Assembly (NCBI GenBank): GCA_009778865.1
Contig: WRFJ01000008.1
Location: 1-15,381 of the forward strand
DNA from: Chloroflexota bacterium
GTDB lineage: Bacteria > Chloroflexota > Dehalococcoidia > Dehalococcoidales > WRFJ01
Length of the DNA: 15,381 bases
Direction: 5' to 3'
Shown: one piece after another, positions 7,075-14,565 of the stretch
Layout: every line of letters begins with the position of its first letter
How positions within the stretch are numbered: the first letter of the stretch is position 1
The notes under the pieces: model-generated
Databases searched by the model: none
Seen by the model: the letters and a program-made list of their open reading frames with translations, nothing else
Told to the model about the DNA's origin: nothing
Position numbers and translations under genes: made by a program

Positions 7075-7524
7075 TTAGAGAGAAGCTCTGTAGTTTTCAT
7101 AATTTTGACGCACATCATGATCGTTTAAACCGATAATTTGTGCAGCCAAATAAGCAGCGTTTTTGGCACCGGCATTACCGATAGCCATGGTCGCTACTGG
7201 TATACCACCGGGCATTTGTACAATAGCGTAGAGAGCGTCCTGCCCGTTTAAAGCACTGCCGGGTAGTGGCACGCCGATAACAGGTATAGTGGTCATAGAG
7301 GCCACTACGCCCGGTAAATGAGCGGCCATGCCGGCCATAGCTATAACTACGTCAAAGCCCTTTTCTTTTAAATTGGTGGCAAAGGTGCGTATTTTATCGG
7401 GGTTACGATGAGCCGAAATAACATTGGTTTCAAAAGAAATACCCATTTGGGCCAGTACTTCGGTGCAAATATCCGCATAACTTTGATCGGAAGACGAACC
7501 GCATACTACAGCTACTTTAGCCAT
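7075..7524 (-). CDS. purE: N5-carboxyaminoimidazole ribonucleotide mutase (class I PurE)
   Basis: PurE interconverts N5-CAIR and CAIR. The 149-residue protein starts MAKVAVVCGSSSD. SAHRNP (37-42), AGMAAHLPG (64-72) and VPLPGSALNGQDAL (85-98) form the class I active site. The frame is open further upstream, but I chose the ATG at 7524 because the family begins at this residue and AAGGAG lies about 10 nt ahead. An ATG at 7533 is only 1 nt from that site. The start overlaps the end of purD by 8 nt, so the two are translationally coupled. A PurK partner would be expected for N5-CAIR supply and is not in the window. Confidence 0.94.
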   Translation of the reverse strand: MAKVAVVCGSSSDQSYADICTEVLAQMGISFETNVISAHRNPDKIRTFATNLKEKGFDVVIAMAGMAAHLPGVVASMTTIPVIGVPLPGSALNGQDALYAIVQMPGGIPVATMAIGNAGAKNAAYLAAQIIGLNDHDVRQNYENYRASL

Positions 7525-8803
7525 TATTTTCATTCTCCTTTTTATTGTTTGCAAAGAAGGCAATATCTTTTCGGTAATGAGCACCATCAAAACTAATTTT
7601 AGCGATATTCTCATATACTTTGGTGCGTGCTTCTTCTAAATTGCGCCCCCTGGCGCACACAATTAGCACGCGGCCGCCGTTGGTTATAAAACGGCCACTG
7701 CAGTTTTTAGTGCCGGCATGGAAAACATTTACATCATAGTCAACTTCTTCTATGCCGTGTATTATTTGCCCTTTTTGAGGGTTTGACGGGTAGCCTTTAG
7801 CAGCCATTACTACACCCACGCAAGCATCATCGGATACTGTTATGGCGGTGTCTTTAAACATACCACGGGCAATAGCATAAAAAATATCAAATAAGTCACT
7901 GTCTAAAAGCGGTAAAAGCACTTGTGTTTCTGGGTCGCCAAAACGGGCGTTAAATTCCAGCACTTTAGGGCCGTCGGGGGTAATCATTAGTCCGGTATAC
8001 AGCATACCTTGATAAGGGCATTTCTCATTTACTAAAGCCTCAGCTACAGGCTGCACGATTTGCTTAAGAATATAATCTTTTAATTCTTCGGTGATAAAAA
8101 TCGGCGGACTGTAAGAACCCATACCACCGGTGTTAGGGCCTTGGTTATTATCAAAGATGCGTTTATAGTCGCAGGCTGAAGCCAAAGGCACCACTTGATT
8201 GCCGTCCACAAAGGCAAAAAAACTCATTTCTGGGCCGCTTAGGCATTCTTCTATTAGCACTTTATGGCCGGCTGTTCCAAAAATACTATTAACCATCATA
8301 TCTGCTAAAGCTTTTTGGGCTTCAGCCATCGTTTGCGCCACTACCACGCCTTTACCGGCGGCTAAGCCGTCGGCCTTAACTACTATGGGCAGACTTTGTT
8401 CCTGTAAATAGGCTTTGGCCCGTTGGTATTCATCAAAGGATTGACTTTTGGCGCAGGGAATATCATATTTTTTCATTAGATTCTTGGCAAATATCTTGCT
8501 GCTTTCAATTTCAGATGCTGCTTTAGAGGGAGCAAAAATCAACAGGCCCTGTTGTTTAAAAGTATCGGCAATACCGCGCGTGATAGCAGCTTCCGAGCCG
8601 CCCACTGTCAAGTCTATATTGTTGGTTTTAGCAAACTCTAACAGTGCTAGCACATCATCAGCTGCAATATCTACATTTTGGCCAATCTGAGCCGTACCAG
8701 CGTTGCCGGGGGCAATAAATATCTCGGTCACCTTGCCGCTCTGCGCAAGCTTCCAAGCTAAAGCATGCTCTCTGCCGCCGCTGCCAATTACTAAAACTTT
8801 CAA
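7517..8803 (-). CDS. purD: Phosphoribosylamine-glycine ligase (GAR synthetase)
   Basis: PurD couples phosphoribosylamine and glycine with ATP to form GAR, the second step of purine synthesis. It has 428 residues, the usual length. It begins with the N-domain MKVLVIGSGGREHALAW. The central ATP-grasp fold contains IVVKADGLAAGKGVVVA, the GPEMSFFAF segment, DNNQGPNTGGMGSYSPP and VLEFNARFGDPETQ, and a C-terminal domain follows. The start codon is TTG at 8803, with AAGGAG 7 nt upstream and a strong promoter just before it. It is the first gene of the purD-purE-purB-purC operon. No purine riboswitch or obvious PurR box is visible in the short leader. Confidence 0.96.
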   Translation of the reverse strand: MKVLVIGSGGREHALAWKLAQSGKVTEIFIAPGNAGTAQIGQNVDIAADDVLALLEFAKTNNIDLTVGGSEAAITRGIADTFKQQGLLIFAPSKAASEIESSKIFAKNLMKKYDIPCAKSQSFDEYQRAKAYLQEQSLPIVVKADGLAAGKGVVVAQTMAEAQKALADMMVNSIFGTAGHKVLIEECLSGPEMSFFAFVDGNQVVPLASACDYKRIFDNNQGPNTGGMGSYSPPIFITEELKDYILKQIVQPVAEALVNEKCPYQGMLYTGLMITPDGPKVLEFNARFGDPETQVLLPLLDSDLFDIFYAIARGMFKDTAITVSDDACVGVVMAAKGYPSNPQKGQIIHGIEEVDYDVNVFHAGTKNCSGRFITNGGRVLIVCARGRNLEEARTKVYENIAKISFDGAHYRKDIAFFANNKKENENNG

Positions 8804-8826
8804 AAGAGAACTCCTTATTCTTGATG

Positions 8827-8854
8827 ATTATACTAACTTATTAAATATTTTCAA
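8827..8854 (-). promoter_or_regulatory. Predicted promoter of the purDEBC operon
   Basis: On the minus strand TTGAAA (8854-8849) and a perfect TATAAT (8832-8827) are 16 nt apart. The implied 5' leader is under 20 nt, leaving no room for a riboswitch. The element lies wholly in the 54-nt gap between the nucleotidase gene and purD. The operon can therefore be transcribed independently, although no terminator blocks read-through from upstream. Confidence 0.6.
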
Positions 8855-8857
8855 ACT

Positions 8858-10321
8858 TTAATAAACTGCCAAGCGTCCCTCTACCTGTGCGTCAAGCTGG
8901 CGTGCTGTAGCAAAATATTCATGCAGGGCGTCTCGCAGGGAAGTAGTGACCACCTTACCCTTGCCATCCTCAAGTTCGTCTAAAGACATATTAAAGAAAT
9001 TCTCAAAATTCTTATAGTGATATTCCTGTAATCCCACATGCAACACATCACTATCCTTCAAAGGCTGACTGTTATATTCAAATCGCTCAAAGCACTTAGT
9101 AGTGCGGTTGTAAACCACACATAAATCACGGGAGAATTGGTAAAATTCACCTTGTCCGTAATTTATTGTTTCTTCCCGCAGCATATGAGCTAGCATGCGT
9201 CGCAACTGCGCACCGCTGATTCTTAGTCCCAGTACTCGGTCATCATACGGCATAAGCTCCAACAGGTTGCCGTAGGTAAATAACGGGCCCATCTTTTCTT
9301 TACGTATTGAACCTGAACCAAGAATCATTAAGTCTACCCCTAAAATGTCCTTAAGAGCATCACACATCAGATTTCCCAATTCTGTTTCTTGGTAGCGGTT
9401 GGGATGGGTAAGTTGGCTGTTAAATTTACATAATATGCATTCATATTTTTCATCAATATGCTGCTTAAATCTTGCAATAGTCTCCTCTAATTGCTGGTCG
9501 CGCGGGCAGTTTTGGCTGTTAATAGGCACTAACTGCCAATTGTAACTGTGCACCGAATTAGTATCGGTATCAACCACAATATCAAAACGGCCTATCTGCA
9601 TAGTACCTACGCCGGCTTGAACAATTAAGACATCATTAACTTTAGCAGGCTCTTCCAAAACAGTATGACTGTGGCCGCCGATAATAACATCAACACCCCA
9701 GTCTGGGTCAAGCAAAGCGGCCAAACGCTTGTCATCTTCAAAACCGATATGAGTCAACAGCACGGTGAAGTCAATATCCACGTTATGGTAGGCATTGCAA
9801 ATATGGCCGATTTCGCGAGCAGCATCCTCTACATCTACTAAACTTCCCAGTAGCTTATCTAAACGTATATTGCTCATTACTTCTTTAGTTATGATGCCGA
9901 TAAACAACACTCGCATATCGTTAATCTCTATGATTTTATGTGAGTTGAACAGACGGGTATAGGGGTTTTTGATGAACAGATTAGCATTAACAATGGGGAA
10001 TTTGGCACAACGTTCCAAAAAAAGCAAATGGGCCAGCCCGTAATCGGTCTCGTGATTACCTAGTGATGCGATGTCAGGATTTAGAATGTTCATAATTTCA
10101 ATGGTCGAGATGCCTTTAAATTCGGCATCAATTAGCGAACCTTGCAACATGTCGCCTGAAATACAGTATATGGTATGGGGATTTTGGTCTCTTACCTTTG
10201 ATACATAACCGGAAAGCATAGAGATGCCGCCTAGCAGATTTTTATCTACCTGTTCGGATAAGAAATCGCCATGCAGATCATTAGAATGCAGTAGTATTAA
10301 ATCCTTATATCGCTCTGTCAT
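8858..10321 (-). CDS. 5'-nucleotidase/metallophosphoesterase family protein, cytoplasmic form
   Basis: This is a UshA-type two-domain enzyme of 487 residues that would hydrolyse nucleotides or related phosphoesters using a two-metal centre. The N-terminal metallophosphoesterase motifs are in order: SNDLHGD (13-19), SGDMLQGS (55-62), SLGNHETDYG (86-95), LTHIGFEDD (189-197) and GGHSHT (215-220). The C-terminal domain shows ETELGNLMCDAL (312-323), GSGSIRKE (335-342) and LMPYDDRV (356-363), which normally build the substrate pocket. Unlike most family members it has no signal peptide: the first strand begins near residue 8. I prefer the ATG at 10321 (AAGGTGG, 6-nt spacing) over the ATG at 10327, which directly abuts that site. 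It precedes purD by 54 nt with no terminator. Its substrate is not evident. Confidence 0.85.
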   Translation of the reverse strand: MTERYKDLILLHSNDLHGDFLSEQVDKNLLGGISMLSGYVSKVRDQNPHTIYCISGDMLQGSLIDAEFKGISTIEIMNILNPDIASLGNHETDYGLAHLLFLERCAKFPIVNANLFIKNPYTRLFNSHKIIEINDMRVLFIGIITKEVMSNIRLDKLLGSLVDVEDAAREIGHICNAYHNVDIDFTVLLTHIGFEDDKRLAALLDPDWGVDVIIGGHSHTVLEEPAKVNDVLIVQAGVGTMQIGRFDIVVDTDTNSVHSYNWQLVPINSQNCPRDQQLEETIARFKQHIDEKYECILCKFNSQLTHPNRYQETELGNLMCDALKDILGVDLMILGSGSIRKEKMGPLFTYGNLLELMPYDDRVLGLRISGAQLRRMLAHMLREETINYGQGEFYQFSRDLCVVYNRTTKCFERFEYNSQPLKDSDVLHVGLQEYHYKNFENFFNMSLDELEDGKGKVVTTSLRDALHEYFATARQLDAQVEGRLAVY

Positions 10322-10327
10322 ATTCAT

Positions 10328-10612
10328 CCACCTTGTGATAGTAATGTTTTTATTCTTCTAGTTGCTTTACTTTTTAATCACATAATGAAAAAACGTTAAG
10401 AACACATTTTTGGATTTTTGTTTTTAGTTTCAATGATTCGTTTAACTCCTAAGTAATTATATTTACTTTCAACGAATGGAGAAGTTCTAATGAGTGTTTT
10501 TATCAATACCAGCTAGACTATTCGGAAATAATCCGTAGTATCAAAACAGTATTATTGGCTGCTTTGATTTCTGAAAACCCTTGATTTTACAAACCTTTCA
10601 GAATTGATTTAT
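10328..10612. other. Intergenic region between guaA and the nucleotidase gene
   Basis: No gene is supported here. It holds a nested inverted repeat (ATTCGTT at 10436-10442 with AACGAAT at 10471-10477, enclosing AAGTAA at 10451-10456 and TTACTT at 10463-10468). It also holds a 10-bp stem with a 9-nt loop at 10540-10568. A plus-strand GGAG (10478-10481) leads to an ATG at 10490 that opens only an 8-codon frame. The region is AT-rich. Confidence 0.5.
10540..10568 (-). terminator. Possible terminator stem after guaA
   Basis: Arms 10540-10549 and 10559-10568 pair over 10 bp, with one G-U pair on the minus-strand RNA and a 9-nt loop. It lies 44 nt past the guaA stop on its strand. There is no clear U-run after it, so confidence is low. 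Confidence 0.35.
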
Positions 10613-12298
10613 TTACTCCCACTCAATAGTTCCCGGAGGTTTACTGGTAATGTCATAGACTATACGGTTGATGCCGCGCACTTCGTTAACTATACGATTG
10701 GATATTTTAGCTAAAAGATCATATGGTAAACGTGCCCAGTCAGCCGTCATAGCATCAGAAGAAGTGACGGCACGGATGGCCAGCGCATATGAATAAGTAC
10801 GAAAATCGCCCATCACGCCTACTGACTTGGTATCGGTAAGTACAGCAAAAGTCTGCCACATTTCTCTGTAGAGCTTGGCTTTTTTAATTTCATCCATCAC
10901 TACCCAATCGGCGTTTCTTAAAATATCTAAACGCTCTTTGGTTACTTCACCAATACAACGTATGGCTAGGCCTGGTCCGGGGAAAGGTTGGCGCCACACT
11001 AAGTCCTCTTCTAGACCCAGTTCACTACCCAGTTTGCGTACTTCGTCTTTGAACAGGTAGCGCATAGGTTCCAGAAGCTTAAATTTCATATATTTAGGCA
11101 GGCCGCCCACATTGTGATGGGTTTTGATAACAGAAGATATATTGGAAACTGAAGAGACGCTTTCGATTACATCGGGGTATAAAGTACCCTGCGCCAAAAA
11201 GTCTACCTCACCTAATTTTTTGGATTCTTCTTCAAAGACTTCTATAAAAGTATGACCGATAATTTTGCGTTTTTGCTCGGGGTCGGTCACTCCTTTGATG
11301 GCACTTAAAAAACGCTCAGAAGCATCCACATAATTTACTTTAATGCCTAGCTTTTCTCTAAAAACTTTAATAGTGCGCTCAGCCTCTTCTTTGCGCAAAA
11401 GGCCGTTGTTGACAAAAACACAGGTCAGTTGGTTGCCGATAGCTCTATGTATAAGAGTAGATACTACTGAGCTATCCACGCCGCCGGAAATAGCCGAAAG
11501 CACACGACCGCTCCCAACTTGCTCTTTTATTTTAGCGATGGATTCCTTAATAAAATTATCCATGGTCCAAGTGCCGTTACAATGGCAAATATCATAGACA
11601 AAGTTTTTAAGCATTTGCTTGCCTTGAGCGGTATGCATCACTTCGGGATGGAACTGGATGCCGAAAATCTTGTTGTTTAAACCCATAGCGGCTATCGGCG
11701 TATTTTCGGTATAAGCTAACGATTTAAAATCAGGCGGCATTTTGGTAATTTTATCTCCGTGACTCATCCATACCGGAGTAGTGGTGTCTACATTCTTAAA
11801 TAAAGAAGATTGTTCTTCGGTAAGTATCAAGACGGCATGTCCGTATTCACGTTCATTACTGGGCGAGACTACTCCACCCAGTTGGTGTGCGATAGACTGC
11901 ATTCCGTAGCATATACCTAAAACAGGCAATCCGCTTTCATATACGTAAGCCGGTGGCAAGGGAGCATTTTCATCATAAACGCTATTGGGGCCACCGGAGA
12001 GAATAAAACCACGCGGGTTTAAATTTTTGATTTCGTCCCATTTGGTTTTATAAGAAATAAGTTCGCAGTAAACGTTTAATTCGCGTATACGGCGAGCGAT
12101 AAGCTGAGTAGTTTGTGAACCCATATCTATAATGATAATAGTTTCGCGCAATGCTCCCGATACACCGGTTTCGGTAGCGGTCTTTTCTTTGCCTAAAGCT
12201 TCGGTAGCTTCTTCAAGGTAAGTTGAAACTTCCACATCTCCTGAAGCACCGAAACGTAAAATTGTAGCCTCGTTTAGCTCTTTTTCATCTTCTGTCAT
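10613..12298 (-). CDS. guaA: GMP synthase (glutamine-hydrolysing) with N-terminal extension
   Basis: GuaA aminates XMP to GMP using glutamine-derived ammonia and ATP. The class I glutamine amidotransferase domain (about 52-240) has the nucleophile Cys130 in GICYGMQ and His216/Glu218 in QFHPE. The ATP-pyrophosphatase domain follows, with the P-loop SGGVDSS (270-276). The C-terminal dimerisation domain ends in the usual TSKPPGTIEWE. Total length is 561 residues against about 510-525 normally. The excess is an acidic, low-hydrophobicity stretch of about 51 residues before ETIIIIDMGSQ. No clear ribosome binding site stands before the ATG at 12298. A TTG at 12149-12151 (codon 50) with GGGAG only 2 nt ahead is the nearest alternative and is poorly spaced. 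The gene stands alone, divergent from a small membrane protein gene. Confidence 0.95.
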   Translation of the reverse strand: MTEDEKELNEATILRFGASGDVEVSTYLEEATEALGKEKTATETGVSGALRETIIIIDMGSQTTQLIARRIRELNVYCELISYKTKWDEIKNLNPRGFILSGGPNSVYDENAPLPPAYVYESGLPVLGICYGMQSIAHQLGGVVSPSNEREYGHAVLILTEEQSSLFKNVDTTTPVWMSHGDKITKMPPDFKSLAYTENTPIAAMGLNNKIFGIQFHPEVMHTAQGKQMLKNFVYDICHCNGTWTMDNFIKESIAKIKEQVGSGRVLSAISGGVDSSVVSTLIHRAIGNQLTCVFVNNGLLRKEEAERTIKVFREKLGIKVNYVDASERFLSAIKGVTDPEQKRKIIGHTFIEVFEEESKKLGEVDFLAQGTLYPDVIESVSSVSNISSVIKTHHNVGGLPKYMKFKLLEPMRYLFKDEVRKLGSELGLEEDLVWRQPFPGPGLAIRCIGEVTKERLDILRNADWVVMDEIKKAKLYREMWQTFAVLTDTKSVGVMGDFRTYSYALAIRAVTSSDAMTADWARLPYDLLAKISNRIVNEVRGINRIVYDITSKPPGTIEWE

Positions 12299-12352
12299 AA
12301 TATTTTCACAATTCTTATATATAAATTTGCTATTTATTATAAAACAATTAGG

Positions 12353-12381
12353 TTGTTTATGCTATAAAAGTAACGTAAAAT
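12353..12381 (+). promoter_or_regulatory. Predicted promoter of the small membrane protein gene
   Basis: TTGTTT (12353-12358) and TAAAAT (12376-12381) are separated by 17 nt. They lie in the divergent gap between guaA and the plus-strand gene at 12449. Prediction by eye. Confidence 0.4.
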
Positions 12382-12448
12382 ACTGTTGCTGGAGCAGACA
12401 AAAATATCGGGCCAAAGAAAATATAGAATGGGAGGATGGGGGCTTACT

Positions 12449-12703
12449 ATGGAAAATAAGAATATAACAAAATCAAAACGCAAGAAAAACCTTAACTTTA
12501 CAGCTAGTTTATTTGACATCTTATTTGTAGGTGCAGTTATGATTGTTTGCGGTGCTTTAGGTTATGGACATAATGTTCCTTGGATTTTCTTTATCGGCCT
12601 GCTTATTACGGCATGGGTGGCCGGCAGAATTAAATTCATATATAACAGAGCCGTAGAAGAACAAGAGATGGAAGACGAAAACGAAGCAGCAAAAAACCGT
12701 TAA
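12449..12703 (+). CDS. Small two-helix membrane protein, unknown function
   Basis: I do not recognise this 84-residue protein. It has a lysine/arginine-rich N-terminus (ITKSKRKKN), two hydrophobic segments (about 20-37 and 44-62) joined by a short GYGHNVPW turn, and a charged, mostly acidic C-terminal tail (EEQEMEDENEAA). By the positive-inside rule both ends probably face the cytoplasm. I chose the ATG at 12449 because the purine-rich GGGAGG (12430-12435) and GGGGG (12438-12442) lie upstream. The frame is open farther 5', and an ATG at 12428 overlaps that site. It stands between divergent guaA and ilvC. Neither neighbour suggests a function. Confidence 0.6.
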   Translation: MENKNITKSKRKKNLNFTASLFDILFVGAVMIVCGALGYGHNVPWIFFIGLLITAWVAGRIKFIYNRAVEEQEMEDENEAAKNR

Positions 12704-13093
12704 TAAAACTTAAAAAAAGCCAATGCCCGCCTATTGTATAGAATTTGCTGTTTTATAAGAATGGTAGAGACTTTGGCAGTTGTATGGAACACAAAGCGCG
12801 ATAAAAAGCCTGTTATAAGTAGAATGTATTTATCAAAAAGAGTATGCTAATATAGAATAAATAAACAAAATTTGTTTGAATATATTGAACTGTTTTACAA
12901 TAAAAAATGTATTCATGCTACACTAAGATGTTTTGGTCCGGTCGGGTATCGTATATCTGTAATAGCGTGATAAGCCGAATAAAAAATAATTTGTTACACG
13001 CATGCCAGCCAATAAACATTTTTACAGTTTTACATTGTTAAAATAGTAATTATTAAATCAATTGTTTAAAAAATAGAGGAGTAAAAAAGGAAA
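12704..13093. other. Gene-free region upstream of ilvC
   Basis: Most of this 390-nt AT-rich stretch holds no supported gene. A 29-codon plus-strand frame from ATG 12761 and a roughly 44-codon frame through 12908-13040 exist but lack ribosome binding sites and look like chance. There is a perfect 7-bp inverted repeat with one central base at 12863-12877 (AAACAAA/TTTGTTT). A predicted ilvC promoter lies at 12895-12924. Downstream is a leader of about 160 nt with one imperfect stem (GCGTG 12965-12969 with CACGC 12997-13001, extended by TAA/TTA after a bulge). No T-box sequence and no Leu/Ile/Val-rich leader peptide was found. Confidence 0.5.
12895..12924 (+). promoter_or_regulatory. Predicted ilvC promoter
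   Basis: TTACAA (12895-12900) and TACACT (12919-12924) are 18 nt apart, with an extended -10 TGc directly upstream of the hexamer. Transcription would start about 160 nt before the ilvC ATG, giving a long leader. Confidence 0.4.
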
Positions 13094-14086
13094 ATGGCAA
13101 TCATTTATTACGATAAGGATTGTAATCTGGCAGCTATCAAAGACAAAACTATCGGCATTTTAGGTTATGGTAGCCAAGGTTGTGCACAAGCTCTCAATTT
13201 ACGTGACAGCGGACTCAACGTTATCATCGCCGAAAGGGCTGAGTTAGTACAAAAAGTGCAGGCTGACGGTTTTAACGTCATGGCTGCCGCTGAATTAGCT
13301 AAAAAAGCCGACGTTATTGTTATGCTGGCTCCTGATACAGCACAGGCTAAAATCTATAAAGAGGATATTGCCCCTAATCTAACAGCCGGAAAATTGCTGC
13401 TGTTTGCTCACGGATTTAATATTCACTACGGTCAGATTGTGGTGCCTGCAGATGTGGATGTGGCTATGATTGCACCTAAAGGACCCGGAAAAATGGTGCG
13501 CGAGGTATATACGCAAGGCAATGGTGTACCTGCTCTCATTGCTGTACATCAAGATGCCACTGGTAAAGCACAGCAGGTTGCTTTAGCTTATGCTAAAGGC
13601 ATAGGCTCATCTCGTGCTGGCATATTAGAAACTACCTTTGGTGAAGAAACTGAAACTGATCTCTTCGGCGAGCAAGCTGTGCTGTGCGGCGGTGCCACTG
13701 CTCTTGTCAAAGCCGGTTTTGAAACACTAGTAGAGGCTGGGTACCAACCGGAGATAGCTTATTTTGAATGTCTGCATGAGCTGAAACTGATTGTAGATCT
13801 AATCTACAAAGGCGGTATTTCATATATGCGTAATTCTATTTCAGATACTGCTAAATACGGTGATTACACACGTGGTCCGCGTATAGTCAGCGATGATGTA
13901 TATGACGAAATGGCTGAAATTCTTGCCGAAATTCAGGACGGCCGCTTTGCCCGCGAGTGGATTTTGGAAAATCAGGCGGGACGTCCGGTGTACAACGCTC
14001 TCAAGAAGATGGAAAGCGAACATCTTATTGAAGAGGTTGGCGCACAATTGCGCGAAATGATGCCCTGGCTTAAAGAATCCAAATAA
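13094..14086 (+). CDS. ilvC: Ketol-acid reductoisomerase (class I), probably NADH-preferring
   Basis: IlvC isomerises and reduces acetolactate or acetohydroxybutyrate in valine, leucine and isoleucine synthesis, using Mg2+ and a nicotinamide cofactor. At 330 residues it is the short class I form. The Rossmann motif GYGSQGCAQALNLRDSG spans 24-40. The catalytic His106 is in AHGFNIH. The metal-binding acids are Asp189/Glu193 (ETDLFGEQ) and Glu225/Glu229 (ECLHELK), and Ser250 is in SISDTAKYGD. The segment after beta-2 (VIIAERAELVQKVQADGF, 43-60) is shorter than the usual one and lacks its phosphate-binding serines. It carries Glu47 at the strand end, a pattern linked to NADH use. GAGGAG and AAGGAAA precede the ATG. 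ilvBN, ilvD and leuA are not adjacent. Confidence 0.96.
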   Translation: MAIIYYDKDCNLAAIKDKTIGILGYGSQGCAQALNLRDSGLNVIIAERAELVQKVQADGFNVMAAAELAKKADVIVMLAPDTAQAKIYKEDIAPNLTAGKLLLFAHGFNIHYGQIVVPADVDVAMIAPKGPGKMVREVYTQGNGVPALIAVHQDATGKAQQVALAYAKGIGSSRAGILETTFGEETETDLFGEQAVLCGGATALVKAGFETLVEAGYQPEIAYFECLHELKLIVDLIYKGGISYMRNSISDTAKYGDYTRGPRIVSDDVYDEMAEILAEIQDGRFAREWILENQAGRPVYNALKKMESEHLIEEVGAQLREMMPWLKESK

Positions 14087-14097
14087 GATTTTAATGA

Positions 14098-14142
14098 AAG
14101 TTGGGGCATTGGAACAGGCATACTGTTCCAATGCCCCAACTT
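14098..14142 (+). terminator. Long perfect hairpin after ilvC
   Basis: Arms 14098-14117 and 14123-14142 are perfectly complementary over 20 bp with a 5-nt loop (gcata), starting 11 nt past the ilvC stop. The stem is GC-rich in its middle (TTGGGGCATT). Only a short T-rich stretch (CTTATTTAG) follows, so it is a terminator or transcript-stabilising structure rather than a textbook U-run terminator. It resembles the 21-bp stem after purC. Confidence 0.7.
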
Positions 14143-14203
14143 ATTTAGCCCAATTATCAATGATGTGTAATCTCTAGAAAAACAATAAAATACCGAGAAT
14201 TTC

Positions 14204-14521
14204 ATGAATTATATATTGCCAGTTTTCCTAATTATAATATTAGTACTTTTAGCGGCTATTGGTTTATATATGTTGATGACCGGTAGGGGCGCATTCTTTA
14301 TAACTACTAGTAAAGCAAGGCGAGAAAAATGTAATGCTTCTTTAATACGTTTAACAAGCTGGGCATATTTGATTTTTAGTACTTTGCTTATAGTCTCTAT
14401 CTATAGTATTGTTTGTTTCAATAATACTACTCTGGGTCAAATTATTTTGCTTTTAGCATCTATCATTTTGTTATGTTTGGCAATACACCTATTCGTCAAG
14501 CTTAGTCTGCCTAAGAAATAA
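14204..14521 (+). CDS. Small three-helix membrane protein, DUF3784-like
   Basis: This 105-residue protein is mostly hydrophobic, with segments near 4-26, 53-72 and 78-100. The motif LMTGRGAFFI after the first helix, followed by a basic linker (KARREK), recalls DUF3784. That family of small Bacillota membrane proteins has no known role and typically shows a G-K/R-G-x-x-x-I sequence after helix 1. I assign the resemblance from memory with moderate trust. The ATG at 14204 has only a weak GAG upstream. It sits 44 nt before tsaC on the same strand and could be co-transcribed with it. No function is inferred. Confidence 0.6.
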   Translation: MNYILPVFLIIILVLLAAIGLYMLMTGRGAFFITTSKARREKCNASLIRLTSWAYLIFSTLLIVSIYSIVCFNNTTLGQIILLLASIILLCLAIHLFVKLSLPKK

Positions 14522-14565
14522 ACATTCGTCGGCGTCTATTTTCTATTTAGAGGTATTTAATAAAA

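Noticed and set aside
7534..7614. Longer PurE with about 30 extra N-terminal residues
   Set aside because: The extra residues lie in a shadow frame of purD, and the ribosome binding site and family start both support the ATG at 7524.
8804..8857. Purine riboswitch or PurR box before purD
   Set aside because: The gap is 54 nt, mostly taken up by the -35/-10 elements, and shows no riboswitch core or CGAA-type box.
12337..12519. 60-aa minus-strand frame between guaA and the small membrane gene
   Set aside because: It is antisense to the better supported plus-strand gene and lies over its promoter, without a ribosome binding site.
12931..13093. T-box or branched-chain leader peptide before ilvC
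   Set aside because: No T-box core (TGGNACCGCG-like) is present, and the short frames are not rich in Leu, Ile or Val and lack ribosome binding sites.
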